DNA from: Timema cristinae | Lineage: Eukaryota > Arthropoda > Insecta > Phasmatodea > Timematidae | Length of the DNA: 64,000 nucleotides | Assembly: GCA_039000515.1 (NCBI GenBank) | Contig: JBCFYV010000100.1 | Location: forward strand, 33,034,421-33,098,420 | Direction: 5' to 3' | Shown here: in pieces, positions 34,634-46,519 of the stretch | How positions within the stretch are numbered: position 1 is the first letter of the stretch | Layout: each line of letters begins with the position of its first letter | The notes under the pieces: model-generated | The model's database searches: none | What the model was told of the DNA's origin: nothing | The model's input: only the letters and a program-made list of their open reading frames with translations | Made by a program: the position numbers and the translations under genes

Positions 34634-35695
34634 CGCTGGTGGTATTGTGTATTTATTTGGTTTCCTGTTACAGTGAACGAAATTGCTACACTGCATGAGT
34701 AAAGTCCATCCGTGTTCAAGGTCAATATTTTAACAGTGATATCTAGTTCGTTCACATACCAACAGGTTATGCGCAGCAGACCAATAACACAAATTTCAAG
34801 TTTGTAGACAGTTTGATTAGTAAAATGTGGAGATAAAAACTATTTGTTTTTTTTTATTCTTCTTTCTATATACTGTATATATTTTAAAAACTATCTATTG
34901 TTATGATATTTAATAGTTGTAAAACCAGGGCTAGGCTAAAGTCTGTGAACATTTGTTCATCTGAACAAGTATTTTCTCGTGCATGCCTGGTGTATTAGAA
35001 ATATAAAAATTAGCAAATCTCAGCTTATCGTTATTTTTTTTTCTCCCCACAAGATAAGTAGTGTGACTATCAAATCTACAGTTATTAAGAGTGTATTGTG
35101 TATAACAGCAGTCTTAACAAGGATTATTACTATCTGTCATGATTTTTTTTATTACATTGTGTTGACTGTCGTTTTTTTTTAACCTGATATGAGATAAAAC
35201 TGAATGGACCCATCTAATTAGGCAAAGAAACAGCGTTACGCCATATGGATTGCCATGACTTCGAAAATACACACATTAATACACTTTGTATACCCTGTGT
35301 CACGGAAATATGACTTAAGCGTATTGAAACGGGTTGTGCTAAAAGTATAATATGTTAGCTATTATAATTAAATGAGCCGATATAGTAAGAAATCTAAAAA
35401 GCTAAAGGTGAAATATTTTACTTTTGTTGTTTTGGTGAAGTGCTCGATGGTAATTTGATGAGAAACTAGAGTGATTTTAAACAGATTTAAAACAAAAATT
35501 CTAGGAAATGGCCAAGAGTTTGAACAATTCTTCCACTAAAGTAAGGGTTTAACACTATTGTATTATTATTAGTATTATTTAATTATTATTATTGTTATAA
35601 TTGTTATTATTATTATTATTTATTGACTTAACATAAGTTATAATTAAGTGGCGGGAGTTTAGGAAAATATTAATTGAAAATCTATCGCAATAACG
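34634..35695. other. AT-rich DNA, no gene seen
   Basis: AT-rich with TTATTA-type simple sequence at 35562-35620. No supported feature. Confidence 0.4.
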
Positions 35696-35699
35696 TCAG

Positions 35700-36062
35700 G
35701 CCGAAGTAGTTTTTATAGTTGTTGTCTTGAAGTAGTTTCCCTTGATATTTGGTTTTAAGAAGTCCCACTAATTATTGTTTGGAAGTAGTTTTCGTTAGTT
35801 GCTGTATTAAAGTAGTTTTACGAGTTGCTTTCATGAAGTAATTTCACTTGATGCTGTCTTGAAATATTTACACTAATTATTGTTTTTTAGTTGTGTCCCT
35901 ATTTGCTGAATGTAGGTAGTTTCACTTGGTGTCCTGAGATAGTCCTGCCAATTATTGTTTCGAAGTAGTTCCAGTAATTCTTGTCTTGAAGCAGTTTCAC
36001 TAATTCTAGTTGTTGTCTTGAAGTAGAATCACTAATTATTTATTGTATTTAAGTTGTTTCAC
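35700..36062. repeat. Degenerate short-period tandem repeat
   Basis: About ten units of roughly 30-36 bases on the theme TTGTCTTGAAGTAGTTTCAC then TAATTATTG. Examples lie at 35724, 35782, 35860, 35915, 35957, 35988 and 36018. Strong divergence between units; no ORF spans it. Confidence 0.75.
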
Positions 36063-36069
36063 TAGTTAT

Positions 36070-36851
36070 CAGTGGCGGCTTGTTTATAGGCGCTGCGGAA
36101 CTGCAGCACCCCCTATTTCCACTTGATATTATCGATAATATTTAATATAATGTGTCCTTTTATCTTTAATTCTTTCTTTATTTTTGTAGTACAATATATA
36201 TTTCTTAAGCGTAATGTCAGTGTTTAAGTAGCCATCCCCCAGTTTATGAAAAATATACAAAAATCTTTGTATGGAGCTGTGCGCTTCACAGTGACAGCAC
36301 GAGACTGTTGTACGCAAGCACATATAGGAGGGGGGGGGAGGATGACGGGACTGCCAGGTAGAGAGAGCACTGTTGCTCTCGCAGTGCCGGCTCTGGCGTG
36401 ATGGTGGTAGGAAGTATTTTTTTACTCAGCGTGTGTTGTGCTTTAATCGTATACCATATTCTTGAATGTGATAAAGTGTAGAAGTTAGATTATTATTCTG
36501 TTTTCCAGCTATTCTATTTGATTCGTTGTTTTTTTTCAGTTCTTTTATTTAACATAAAGACTAAATGCGCTTGCAGTACTTTCAATGGAGAAATATTTCC
36601 TCAATTGTCATCCAGAGATCAAGGAGAAAATTATTGAACTTTTTGCGCAAATTAAAACAAGAAGAATGGATTTAATTTTTAAATGAATAGATCAAGCTTA
36701 AACTGTAACAATTTAAGTTAAAGTAATTAAAAAGTTTTTTTTTTATGAGTTTGAATAAATTTTCTTTTTTATACATGTTTTTTTCCTTTTACACACTTTT
36801 AAAACAAAGGCTAAAAATTTTCTGGAGAAGCACCCCCCCACTAATTTTAGC
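36070..36851 (+). mobile_element. hAT-derived element, copy 1 (3' truncated)
   Basis: It starts CAGTGGCGGCTTGTTTATAG and matches, in inverted order, the complete copy at 37543-38342. It ends at TAATTTTAGC, short of the other terminal repeat. It keeps the last 41 codons of a hAT transposase (36561-36686). Confidence 0.8.
36561..36686 (+). pseudogene. hAT transposase C-terminal fragment
   Basis: Reads RLNALAVLSMEKYFLNCHPE, then IKEKIIELFAQIKTRRMDLI, FK and a stop at 36684-36686. R-L-x-A-L-A-x-L-S-x-E-K followed by a helix ending in R-R-x-D-L-x-F-K is the extreme C-terminus of a hAT transposase/ZMYM-like group. A TTTTTTTCAG acceptor-like site lies just upstream (36531-36540). The rest of the transposase is missing. 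Confidence 0.7.
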
Positions 36852-37189
36852 CAGAAACAAAAGAGATCCACCAACTACTGCTTTGAAGTATAGTCAGATT
36901 CAGATAACAAGAAACCTTTTTGACAGTTTTAAATGTACCTAAACAAATCCATATGATTGGCATGAGAAAGGCAGCGTCAGTTAATTTAGACAGATATTAT
37001 CATTATCTATAAAATAATATAATAATATAGTAAAATAATTTAATAGAGACCATCAATAAAATACGTTTGCATTTTTTACAAGTGTCCAACTGTAATGATC
37101 CGATAAGTATTACAAGTACCAGAGTGTACAGGTACTTAACATTTACCATCTATAACTTAACCTAGGACAATACAAGCAATATTTTTTTA

Positions 37190-37438
37190 CTATGATTAAC
37201 ACGTCTTACTACCCATTCAGGTTATAAGTTTATGTAATAATTACGCTAATGGTTTTAGGGGATGATTTAAAGTTATATTTTATAGGAAGTGTACCCGCAT
37301 TTGCGTGGATGTAAAGTGAAAACCATTTTGGAAAAAGATCCTTACACCCGACTGGGATTCTAATCTCGATCTCCCCGTCATTGGCAGTCTATTCTACCGC
37401 GAGAGTAGCGCGTTAGATTAAGCGGCCACCGAAGCGGG
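37190..37438 (-). repeat. SINE-B copy, full length
   Basis: Reverse SINE-B: the plus strand runs AACACGTCTTACTACCCATT (tail), ATGGTTTTAGGGGATGATTT, GAAGTGTACCCGCATTTGCG, GACTGGGATTCTAATCTCGA and the head AAGCGGCCACCGAAGCGGG. It lies between the two inverted hAT-derived copies. Confidence 0.85.
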
Positions 37439-37542
37439 TAAACAACAATTACTGGTGAATACGTACTCTAGGGTATCACATGAAATCACCTATACAGTTA
37501 ATAAATCTCTTTGTCAGAATTACAGTGGATCTAACCAGGCTA

Positions 37543-38342
37543 TAGTGGCGGCTCGTAGCTAAAATTATTGGGGGTGCTGCTTCAGAAAATGTTTAGCCTT
37601 TGTTTTAAAATTGTGTAAAAGGAAAAAAAAAAACATGTATAAAAAGAAAATTTATTCAGGAACTTGATAAAATCTTAACAAAAAAAAACTTTTTTACTTA
37701 ATTTAACTTAAATTGTTACAGTTCAAGCTTGATCTATTCATTTAAAAATTAAATCCATTCTTCTTGTTTTAATTTGCGCAAAAAGTTCAATAATTTTCTC
37801 CTTGATCTCTGGATAACAATTGAGGAAATTTTTCTCCATTGAAAGTACTGCAAGCGCATTTAGTCTTTCTGTTAAATAAAAGAACAGAAAAAAAAGAATC
37901 AAATAGAATAGCTGAAAGCAGAATAATAATCTAACTTTACACTCTTCTACACTTTATCACATTCAAGAATATGGTACACGGATTTTAAGCACAACACACG
38001 CTGTGTAAAAAAATCTTCCTTCCACCATCACGCCACAGCCGGCACTGCGAGAGCAACAGTGCTCTTTCTACCTGTCAGTCCCACCTTCCTCCTCAACCCT
38101 CTTCTGTGTGCGCATGCGCTCAACAAACACCACGTCGCTGGCACTGTGAAGTGCACAGTTCCATACAAAGATTTTTGTATCTTCTTCATAAACTGGGGGA
38201 TGGCTACCTAAGTACTGACACTAAGCTTAAGGAATATATATTGTACTACAAAAAATAAAGAAAGAATTAAATGTTATCGATAATATCAATTGGAAATAGG
38301 GGGTGCTGCAGTTCCGCAGTGCCTATAAACGAGCCGCCACTG
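37543..38342 (-). mobile_element. hAT-derived element, copy 2 (both ends present)
   Basis: Ends are TAGTGGCGGCTCGT (37543) and ACGAGCCGCCACTG (38342), 13 of 14 positions inverted. It is 800 bp. No flanking 8-bp duplication was recognised. On the minus strand it holds the same transposase C-terminus as copy 1 (ERLNALAVLSMEKNFLNCYP, stop at plus 37738-37740). Copies 1 and 2 differ at about 5-8% of positions by eye. Confidence 0.8.
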
Positions 38343-39838
38343 TTTATACCTTTGGTCGACCACTCTAACACCATTAGTCACGAGGAGAGACGTTTTTTTT
38401 TTAAAAAAATGTGAAGAGACGAGGACAGGTTTCTTTCTATTTGATATTTTGCCCGCCGCTCTATCTATGAAACAAAATGTCCACACGGGCGGGAGCAGAA
38501 ATAATTGTCGGTGGTTGACCTTGTCACTGTATTTGTGCTGTTCATTCGTCACAAGTAACCTTCTATCGAATGTTACGGAGACTTCTTAAACAGTGTTTAT
38601 ATAACTTCAGTGCAAGTGTGAGATACAAACCAATATGAACGCTCGCGACTTGCTATTGATCACATCGAAGGAAACAACGAAACGTCAACAGGTATTGTGT
38701 TGGCATGTGTTGTACTTGGTATAGCGCAATGGTCTCAAAACTCAAATGAGTTTGAAGGAGAGAACTAAAGACACTGAGCGGGTTGCGGGTCATAGCTAGA
38801 GACACCCAAATTTTGCGAGGCGTGTTTATACGAACGCTTACTAGCAGATTAATAACAACCTATATTGATAAAATAGTTTTTTTTGTCATGACTCATGATT
38901 ATTACGCGATATTTACTCCACGTAAAGGTCAACAATTTTAAAATTAATAACCCACGTAAACGAACGTGTGCACCTTGAGACCAGAATTTTACAATTTTGA
39001 ATATTTTTTTTTAAATTAAGTAATTAAACACTGGTTCGAAAGTCATAAAATGATATTGTTGTTGTTTAATTGAAGCAAAGCGTTACCCGGGCAACGTCGA
39101 GTACTTATTTTAGTCTCAAAATTGTTTAAAGTTAATTGTAACATTTTAAAATGAATTTTATATATTCGAAATAAAACTAAATTGGATATTTTCACGAAAT
39201 TGAGTACTTGGCTTTTTTAATATGCGAATAATTATCTAGTAGGTAAATTTCAATGTTAATTAACTATATAAAAACTATATTTTTTTTTACTAATAAGCAT
39301 AAATAATAGTTCTTTACCCCTTTTTTATTGCATGAAATTGCCCGAAAAAAATAGTACCAACTGCACTATTACGATTTTTGTTTCATTAATATTTCTATTA
39401 CCAATCATAGTTTATATTAAAGAAAATTTATTTTCCTCAAACAAACAACATTGGAAAAGAAGTAATACTACTTGCTTGAGCTGCCTTTTGTGACCAAAGA
39501 AAAATATTTTAAATTCAAAAATGAGAAATTTGGCAGTAATTTTTCTTTTCATAGCACTATGCCAATTAAATTTGAGTTGCGTTTTGTTTTTTACCATTTT
39601 TTTTTAATATTTACCTACTTTTAATACACAAATACAACTTTTTATTCATCACAAATCAGTGATGGGAAGAATGCGACCATTTTTCATATTTTATCAATCC
39701 TGTATCGTCATCGTTTATAAACTATACACTCACAAACAGCATGCATTTTAATTAATTAACATAAAAAATCATATTTTTTAAAGCGTGTTAAAAAACTGGT
39801 AGTCCTATTAAATAATCAAATAAAGTGTTTTCTTTTCT
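38343..39838. other. Intergenic DNA, no gene seen
   Basis: AT-rich without recognisable repeat or exon. A minus-strand frame at 38552-38286 overlaps the outer end of copy 2 and is not a gene candidate. Confidence 0.4.
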
Positions 39839-39840
39839 TT

Positions 39841-40092
39841 TAGCACCGCGTCTTTAGTATTACTACCAGTTCGGGTTAAACGCTTATGTACTAATCACGC
39901 TAATGGTTTTAGGGATAAGGAAATGTTATATTTAGAGGAAGTGTACCCGCATTTGCGTGGAGGACGAGTAGAGAACCATTTTATAAAAACTCATTACACT
40001 CGACCAAGACTTTAACCTCGATCTCCACATTATCGGCAGTCTAGTCTACTGCGAGAGTGATGCCTTAGACCATGCGGCCACAAAAGCCGGTG
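39841..40092 (-). repeat. SINE-B copy, full length
   Basis: Reverse SINE-B: plus strand TAGCACCGCGTCTTTAGTAT (tail), CGCTAATGGTTTTAGGGATA, GAAGTGTACCCGCATTTGCG and CGATCTCCACATTATCGGCA, then the head CCATGCGGCCACAAAAGCCG. Confidence 0.85.
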
Positions 40093-40139
40093 CTTGTTTA
40101 TTTTATTTTATAACGCATCCGTCCGGACTAAATACATTT

Positions 40140-40330
40140 TAATCCCTTTTAGTGGAGGTTGATGTTAAGTAAATATATAGGAAATTTACTCGCATTTCCT
40201 TGGAGGCAAAGTGGCAAACCTTTTAGAAAAAACACCCTCAATACCACCGGCCGGGATTCGAACACCATACTCCCCGTCAAGGGTGGATCAAAGGAGCAAT
40301 TTTGGCGAGACTCCTACCAGGGAATCTGAG
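40140..40330 (-). repeat. SINE-B-related fragment
   Basis: Plus strand AATTTACTCGCATTTCCTTG, GGCAAAGTGGCAAACCTTTT, then AGAAAAAACACCCTCAATAC and GGGATTCGAACACCATACTC, in SINE-B order but diverged. Confidence 0.6.
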
Positions 40331-41675
40331 CAGGCATGGAATACCACCAGTTTAGTTTTTTTTTTTTTAACTCTCAAAAGGACCGTTTTAAGACCATTTT
40401 GGACTCCTGAAAATAAAATTGTAATAAATGGAAAACTGATTAAAACAAATAATTATGTATAGCCACATTTATTAAACGTAGGCTACATAACTAATGCATT
40501 CTATATTTCAAATAATTAAATGTTTAACTAAAATGTTCTAAAAATTACATATTTACAAATGCGTATGTGGCCCAGATAAATACCCGAAGAGTTTGTTTTC
40601 TAGACTATGTTATTATATACCTGCGCAACATTAAATATGTATCAAAATAGTAAATATTCAGCTCTATATAGGTGGTACAACAAATTACGGAAATTGTTTG
40701 GGTGTTACGCCATTCAATAAGTTTGGGAACCACTGGTGTAGATGAATATGGGTGCAGGTCCGGATTAACCCTTTTGGGGGCCATGTACCAAATAGAACTT
40801 GGGGCCCTTATAAGTTAATTCCCCAATGAATGATTATGAATCTTACATATACATCATACATGGATAATTTTATTTAGAGTCAAACTTTTTTTTTTTTTTT
40901 GCAAACGTAAAGCCATCATGGTGAGTACAGTGACTATTGTTATTAACATATTAATTATTAATACCAGTCTATAGTAATTATAATTATAGTAACTATACAT
41001 TCTATTATAGTAGGCCCAATCTTACAATGTCAAGTTATAAGTCCTTGTAACTTAACCGTTGGTTAAACTTGGCGTTGCGTTTTACAATACTATTTGTATG
41101 TGCTCGTCAAGTTACGTAAGGGTGCCTTATCATTAAGATTCTCGGAACCCTAGATTTGTTACAAAGCGTTTAAATTGGCTTAATTTGAACCAATAGATTG
41201 TAAGTAAATATTTAAATGTATGTGAAGTTATGGAGTTGTTAGGAAAACAGATTAAAGTATAATTCATGTTTATGATGTTGTTTTGTTTATAACACGTCAT
41301 GTTATTCAATAATCATATTTATACATGTAAGTTTATAATATATTATGATTTTTTTTATATGCAAATAAAGATGGGTATACCTAATCTGTTTTAAACAGTC
41401 GTGTATTTTAACGCTATTTTTTTAAGCTTTAAAATAATTAAATATCCAAACAGTAGAGTCAAAGTCAATTTCTAAACACACAATTTAATATTCAAATAAA
41501 AACCACCCTTAATTAACCATGAACGTGTAAGCCTACTGGAGGTGATAAAGTGAAGGAAAAAACACGTCCCATAACTTATTAGCCATTCAGGCCTACATAT
41601 AATAACTTACAAGATGATAAAAAAAAAATAGGTAGGCCTACAGCTATTGTCAATTACTAGTAACTATTGACAACA
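40330..41675. other. Intergenic DNA, no gene seen
   Basis: AT-rich. TTTGGGAACCACTGG at 40720-40735 and CAGGTCCGGATTAACCC near 40755 resemble termini of DNA transposons, but no partner ends were matched. Confidence 0.35.
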
Positions 41676-41679
41676 AGAA

Positions 41680-42235
41680 ATGCCACTCCAAATCGTGAAA
41701 TGAAACCATTGAATAGGTGGCCTTAAATCAAACTCCAAATGACTTTTAGATGCCTTTTATTGTCAAAAATTTGCCAAAGAAGACCGCTTCAAATAACTAC
41801 TAGACTAGATGCATCTGTCAGAAAAATTCAGGGGAGGAATGCTCCATATAGCTTTTAGATGCATGTCATTTTGAATAATTCTCAGGCGAGGACCACCCCA
41901 AATAAGCTAGTTTCTGAAATAATTCGTTTTCAAAATTGTGTGTGGTGTAGTACCACTTTAAAGATAATCTTCTAAAGGTATCTAACTATCGTAAAAAATT
42001 AAGGTGAGGATCACTCTAAATAGCTTTGAGGGCATACAAATTTCAAGATTTCTGGGTGAGGAACACTTTAAATCGCTTATAAAATAATCTAATTTTAAAA
42101 AAAATCAAGGCGAAGACTATTCATAGCTTCTAGAATGAACCATTTTTCAAAAAAGTGTTGAAGGAGGGTCACTCCAAATGGTTTACAAAAACTATCCGAT
42201 TTTTAAAAAGTGGGGAGGATGACCACGGTTTTAAA
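41680..42235. repeat. Degenerate ~70-bp tandem repeat array
   Basis: Seven or eight diverged units carry variants of GACCACTCCAAATAGCTTTT, AGATGCATCTAA and TTTTCAAAAATTCAGG. Examples: AAATCAAACTCCAAATGACT (41727), GAATGCTCCATATAGCTTTT (41837), GACCACCCCAAATAAGCTAG (41891), GATCACTCTAAATAGCTTTG (42009) and GGTCACTCCAAATGGTTTAC (42167). The same motif occurs at 34035-34210. Confidence 0.75.
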
Positions 42236-42548
42236 ACGTACATAAGATTAAATATGAATAAGAAACTACTAAACGGCTTCAAACAGAAATTTAGAAAAAG
42301 TGACAAATGGTCCCAGCGACATTTCGTACCACTCAGTGGGGATGGCTACCTGAGAAGGATCTACTGATTACTTTAAAATATTCACGATGCGACATGTGGC
42401 ACCACTTGATGGGAATGTGTACCAGGCTTCAGTTTTAAATCCATTCAGGCGAATTTAATTTAATTAGCGTGTAAGATACATCTGATATGCAAGATCACGT
42501 TGCAAAGGAGAATGACAATGGTAGTGGAGTGTTTAAAATATTTGAAAT

Positions 42549-42587
42549 CTAACTTAACCTAACCTGGCCTAACCTAATCTAACCTAG
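42549..42587. repeat. Short CCTAA (TTAGG)-like tract
   Basis: CTAACTTAACCTAACCTGGC then CTAACCTAATCTAACCTAG is about eight degenerate copies of CCTAA. TTAGG is the usual arthropod telomere repeat, but this tract is short, impure and internal. Confidence 0.5.
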
Positions 42588-42843
42588 CTCACCATTAAAT
42601 TTACACTAACTGAAATTTTGACGTTCTTAGAGCTATCTACTGTCCAGTAATGAAACTTGCTTGAAAGTATTAGCTCAGTTTTTAAGCTAAATAGATAGAA
42701 GTGGTACCATTTGTCGCATCGTAAATATTTTGAAGTCATAAGTAGACCCTTTTCAGGTAGAGTGGTACGAAATGTCACGAAAAATCGAGTGATACGAAAT
42801 TTCCCTGATACCATTTGTCGGGACACCGAAATTTAACATTGTA

Positions 42844-43130
42844 TTATTATTATTTATTATTATTAGCACCGCGTCCCGTTCGGATTTACGCATTACGCTA
42901 ATGCGCTAATTATAATGGTAGGGTGATTGTGGGATGAAATGGAGGACCTACAGTTTAACGTGGAATCCGAACCACGATGGAGGCCTGGCATTCCCCATAT
43001 TCACAAGATGTCTTGTCAGAGGTGAAGAAAGGGTTTGGTAATCAGATAAATCTGTGCCAGGACCGAGGATTGAAACCCGGACCCCAGCACAGAAGTCCTA
43101 CACCTTACCCCTAGACCACCAGGTCACCGT
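42844..43130 (-). repeat. SINE-A copy with 12-bp target duplication
   Basis: TTTAACATTGTA at 42832-42843 is repeated exactly at 43131-43142. Between them is a reverse SINE-A: (TTATTA)n tail, TTAGCACCGCGTCCCGTTCG, AATGGTAGGGTGATTGTGGG, GATGTCTTGTCAGAGGTGAA, and the head CTAGACCACCAGGTCACC. The duplication shows an intact, fairly recent insertion. Confidence 0.95.
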
Positions 43131-43142
43131 TTTAACATTGTA

Positions 43143-45224
43143 AGTAACTATTTATTCATAATTGTGATCCCACCTTTAAAAATTATCTAGATCCGCCCCT
43201 GGGTATCACATAAAAGGATAAAATGCAATTTGACGTAAAGCTTTTACGTCTAGAAAATGAGAAATAAATTTTGTCAAGAAATTAGTATCATTATTCTAGT
43301 CGTACCAATTATCATGTAATTATAGGTATTTATAAATTTATATTATATAAGAAAGTCAATTGTTAATGTAAAATTAAAATGAGGCAGGTACATTATTCGC
43401 TGCTATAAAATTGCCGTTCTCATATAACGTTTGAGAGCCGTATCGGTCTGACAATAAAAATCCTAAGGCATGTTTGAGTCGTTTGTCGGCTCTGATAACA
43501 ATAGTTCACTCTCTGCTTTGAATTATCATGAAATGAGACCTTTCTGTCATTCGAATGACCTTCATAGTCTCGGCACTTAGTAAGTCATCGGTCCCCTCCT
43601 TTTATCAGTAGCAAGATATCGATGCTTATTTACCATTACCAGCCTACCCGTTTCCGCCCTATTAAATCAAACCTATGTCAACTTTCCTGCTGGCGGCCAG
43701 GAAAGAAGTGTTAATGCGCACCCTGTCAAGCGCATAGTACTTACACCTTTATTCCCTCTCTAGTACGATCTTGACAGTGGTCGACTTTACAAGCCCAGTA
43801 GCCAACGGCTTCTAAAAACACGTTGTTTCAAAGTCGATAAGAAAAAAATTTATAAGTGGGGAGAGCCTTTAAAGGGCTGCCTGCGCAAACCAACGGACGC
43901 GTGATCGAGAGCAGGAGCGGAACGCGGAAACCAACGCGTGCCGTGATCGAGAGCAGGAGCGGGACGCGGAAACCAACGCGGGAATTTCTGGCGGGATTCA
44001 TGGTGGCCATACCGACGCGAAGCGATTCGTGGTAGTTCAAGGGAGAATACCAGATTATGCAGGTCTTTGTCTCTTGAGGTTTTTTTTAGTGTACATGTCC
44101 ATTACATTATTAAGTGTAGACTAATTTTGAAGCTATGTGTACTTCATCAGAAGTTATTTGCTGTCGCTGAAGATGAATATAAAAAAACGAAGCAATAGGT
44201 GGATGACCTTAGTAAAGAAAGACTGTAACAAGGAATATTTACATAACAATTCCTTCCCGATTTATTTCCGTATCCGGTTCTTCTTCTTGATGAACTTGTA
44301 GTCTTTCGGACTTGAATCGTAAAGCACGGGGTAGTGTACACCAGTCTATCAACTGCTCTGTGATAGACATGATGATAACATACACCAAAACGACTAGCGG
44401 GACGTGGGAAAGGGGTCATCCATAAACCACGTAACGCTTTGAGGGGAGCTCTAATGTCTACATGTTGTTACATAACACAGGTCTTAAACTCAAATTATAT
44501 ATAATGTTGAAAAGTAATATTTTTTATCATGTTTTCACCTTTGATAAACATACTTATGGATAACTTCCGAATATCTGTGGTGTTTAAAATGCAAGTTTAG
44601 CACTTTTTGTTTATCAATATTTAGAATGCGCTTAGGTGGCATTGTCTGCCCAAGAATATGAACGCCAAGCACATTCGAAAAAACATTTTCATGCGGATGA
44701 CAGTGACATGTTTATACTCACGGCATTTGTTTGGATTTGTCCAATCTACTGAGGTGCTTTTAGTTGGCTAACGACTGTCAGTCGAAGCGGCCTTAATTTA
44801 CAAGTATAGTTGAGTTTGAGTATAATTTAGATTCCTACTGCACATTATTTTACATAGGCCGTGAATAATCACTTGTGTTTGTACAAAAACAAAAATAATT
44901 TCTTCAAAAGGAGGAGACTTGGTCATTGCTTGCGTATAAAAAGCGATATCCAGAATAAAACAGTGGAAGAGTCTCAAAAAGATGTGAAACAGAAAGAAGC
45001 AAAAGTACAGAATTTACCTCAAGGCAAGTTTGAGGAGTACATCAAGTGTTATTTCCTCGTACCAGCAGCGTGTTATGAAAAGTAAAGATTCAAATATAAT
45101 TAATTATTTACAAAAGGTAGATGTATTTAGGCCTATACCTTTCACCTTTTGATAAATCTAATGTGTGTGTATATAAATGCAACTATTATACATACGCTGC
45201 ATTGTCTATATTGTCATTCTCTCA
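43143..45224. other. Intergenic DNA, no gene seen
   Basis: More GC-rich in 43660-44010 than its surroundings, with a direct repeat of CGTGATCGAGAGCAGGAGCG (43900 and 43941) followed by GGACGCGGAAACCAACGCG-type text. A plus-strand frame at 44861-45085 has no ATG. No gene could be supported. Confidence 0.4.
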
Positions 45225-45360
45225 ATAGACTAGATGGCTAATGTTGGGGAGATGGGGTTCGAATACCATTCAGATATACTGAGGGTTGCTTTTCCTAAAT
45301 GGTTTCCCATTATCCCTTCATGCATATGCCGGTATATTTTCTTTAAAATTCTACCTTTTT
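45225..45360 (+). repeat. SINE-B fragment on the left of the fold-back element
   Basis: Forward SINE-B: GACTAGATGGCTAATGTTGG, GAGATGGGGTTCGAATACCA, CCTAAATGGTTTCCCATTAT and AAAATTCTACCTTTTT. The tail is absent. A mirror copy lies at 46520-46700. Confidence 0.7.
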
Positions 45361-45424
45361 AATATACAATTTGTAGAGTGGTTTAGTCAAATTGTAGTTA
45401 TTCTAATTATTTTTATTATATTTT

Positions 45425-46517
45425 GTAGCACCATTGATTAATTGGTCCACGTTGGACGCCAATTGAAGTGTTAAGCGTTGACCGCCCCACGTTGGGCACC
45501 AATTAAAATGCTATTTAATTAATCGGTTCGCGTTGGGCACCGATTGAGGTGATACCGTTTAATTAGCTGATAGTTGCCTCGTGATTAAGCTTTGATTAAG
45601 CGGTACGGAATTGCAGTTAGTTGTCCCACGTTGGGCGCCAATTGTAGCGCTATTGATAATCGGTTCGCATTAGGCGTCGATTGAAGCGTTACGCGTCGGT
45701 GATGGTGGCCGATTGAAGTGATACCATTTAATTTGCTGATAATTTCCCCGTGATCGAGCACTAATTAAAGCGGTACGGTATTATTATCCTCGGCGAATGG
45801 GCATCGATTATTGCGTAAGGTATTTGTATTGTGAGATAGTTGGTTTTTATAGCCCCATGTTCGAGAGCCAATTATTATGTTACGGTTATACAATCTGATA
45901 TTTTAATTGAATAAATGAGAGCTTTAATGTTGCACACGATTTATTAAAGTGATTTTATCTTCGGCACTGAAAATTTAATTTTATATGATACAGTTTAGCA
46001 GGATTACAAATTATTAATAGTGCCGGTAGCATAAATCAGCGAGTAGTAATACAAATTATTAACAGTGCCGGTAATAGAGAGTAGTCACATAAATATACAC
46101 AGCACGGTACTCAAAACACGGAACGTGTAATGTTACAGAGAAATAATCTGTAGTTCAACTAAACTGTATCATATAAAATTATATTTTCAGTGCCGACGAT
46201 AAAATCACTTTAATAAATCGTGTGCAACATTAAACGTCTTATTTATTCAATTAAAATATCAGATTGTATAACTGTAACATAATAATTGGTTCTTGATCAG
46301 GGGGCTGTAAAAACCAATTATCTCACAATAGAAATCCACTACGCAATAATCGACGCCCATTCGCGGGCAATAATAAAACCGTACCGCTTTAATTAGTGCT
46401 CGATCATGGGGCAATTATCAGCTAACTAAACGGTATCACTTCAATCGGCGCCCATCGTCGACACGTAACGCTTCAATCGACGACGCCCAACGCGAACCGA
46501 TTAATCAATAGTGTTAC
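45425..46517. mobile_element. Fold-back (inverted-repeat) element of ~1.1 kb
   Basis: The arms 45644-45998 and 46160-46517 are inverted copies; both contain GCGGTACGG(T/A)ATTATTATTTT..-like, ACACGATTTATTAAAGTGAT and TTATACAATCTGATATTTTA segments. Outer ends read GTAGCGCTATTGATAATCGG and, inverted, GTAACACTATTGATTAATCG. Left of the paired arm, 45425-45643 is a further partial copy of the arm's outer part. Each arm is built of short modules such as CGTTGGGC.CCAATTGAAG. AATT flanks both sides of the core. No ORF. The superfamily is unknown to me. Confidence 0.85.
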
Positions 46518-46519
46518 AA

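Noticed and set aside
38286..38552. 88-codon minus-strand frame
   Set aside because: It overlaps the outer end of the hAT-derived element and has no recognisable domain.
40685..40800. DNA transposon ends (TTTGGGAACCACTGG; CAGGTCCGGATTAACCC)
   Set aside because: Suggestive single ends only; I found no partner end or target duplication.
42155..42367. 70-codon plus-strand frame
   Set aside because: It begins inside the ~70-bp tandem repeat array and has no splice or family support.
43828..44040. Possible protein with repeated RVGFRVPLLLS
   Set aside because: The repeat comes from a local DNA duplication (CGTGATCGAGAGCAGGAGCG twice), with no exon signals.
44861..45085. 75-codon basic open frame considered as the start exon of the SLC46-like gene
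   Set aside because: It begins with GTG and has no ATG. The best splice donor (CAAG|GCAAGT) leaves phase 1 while the next exon needs phase 0.
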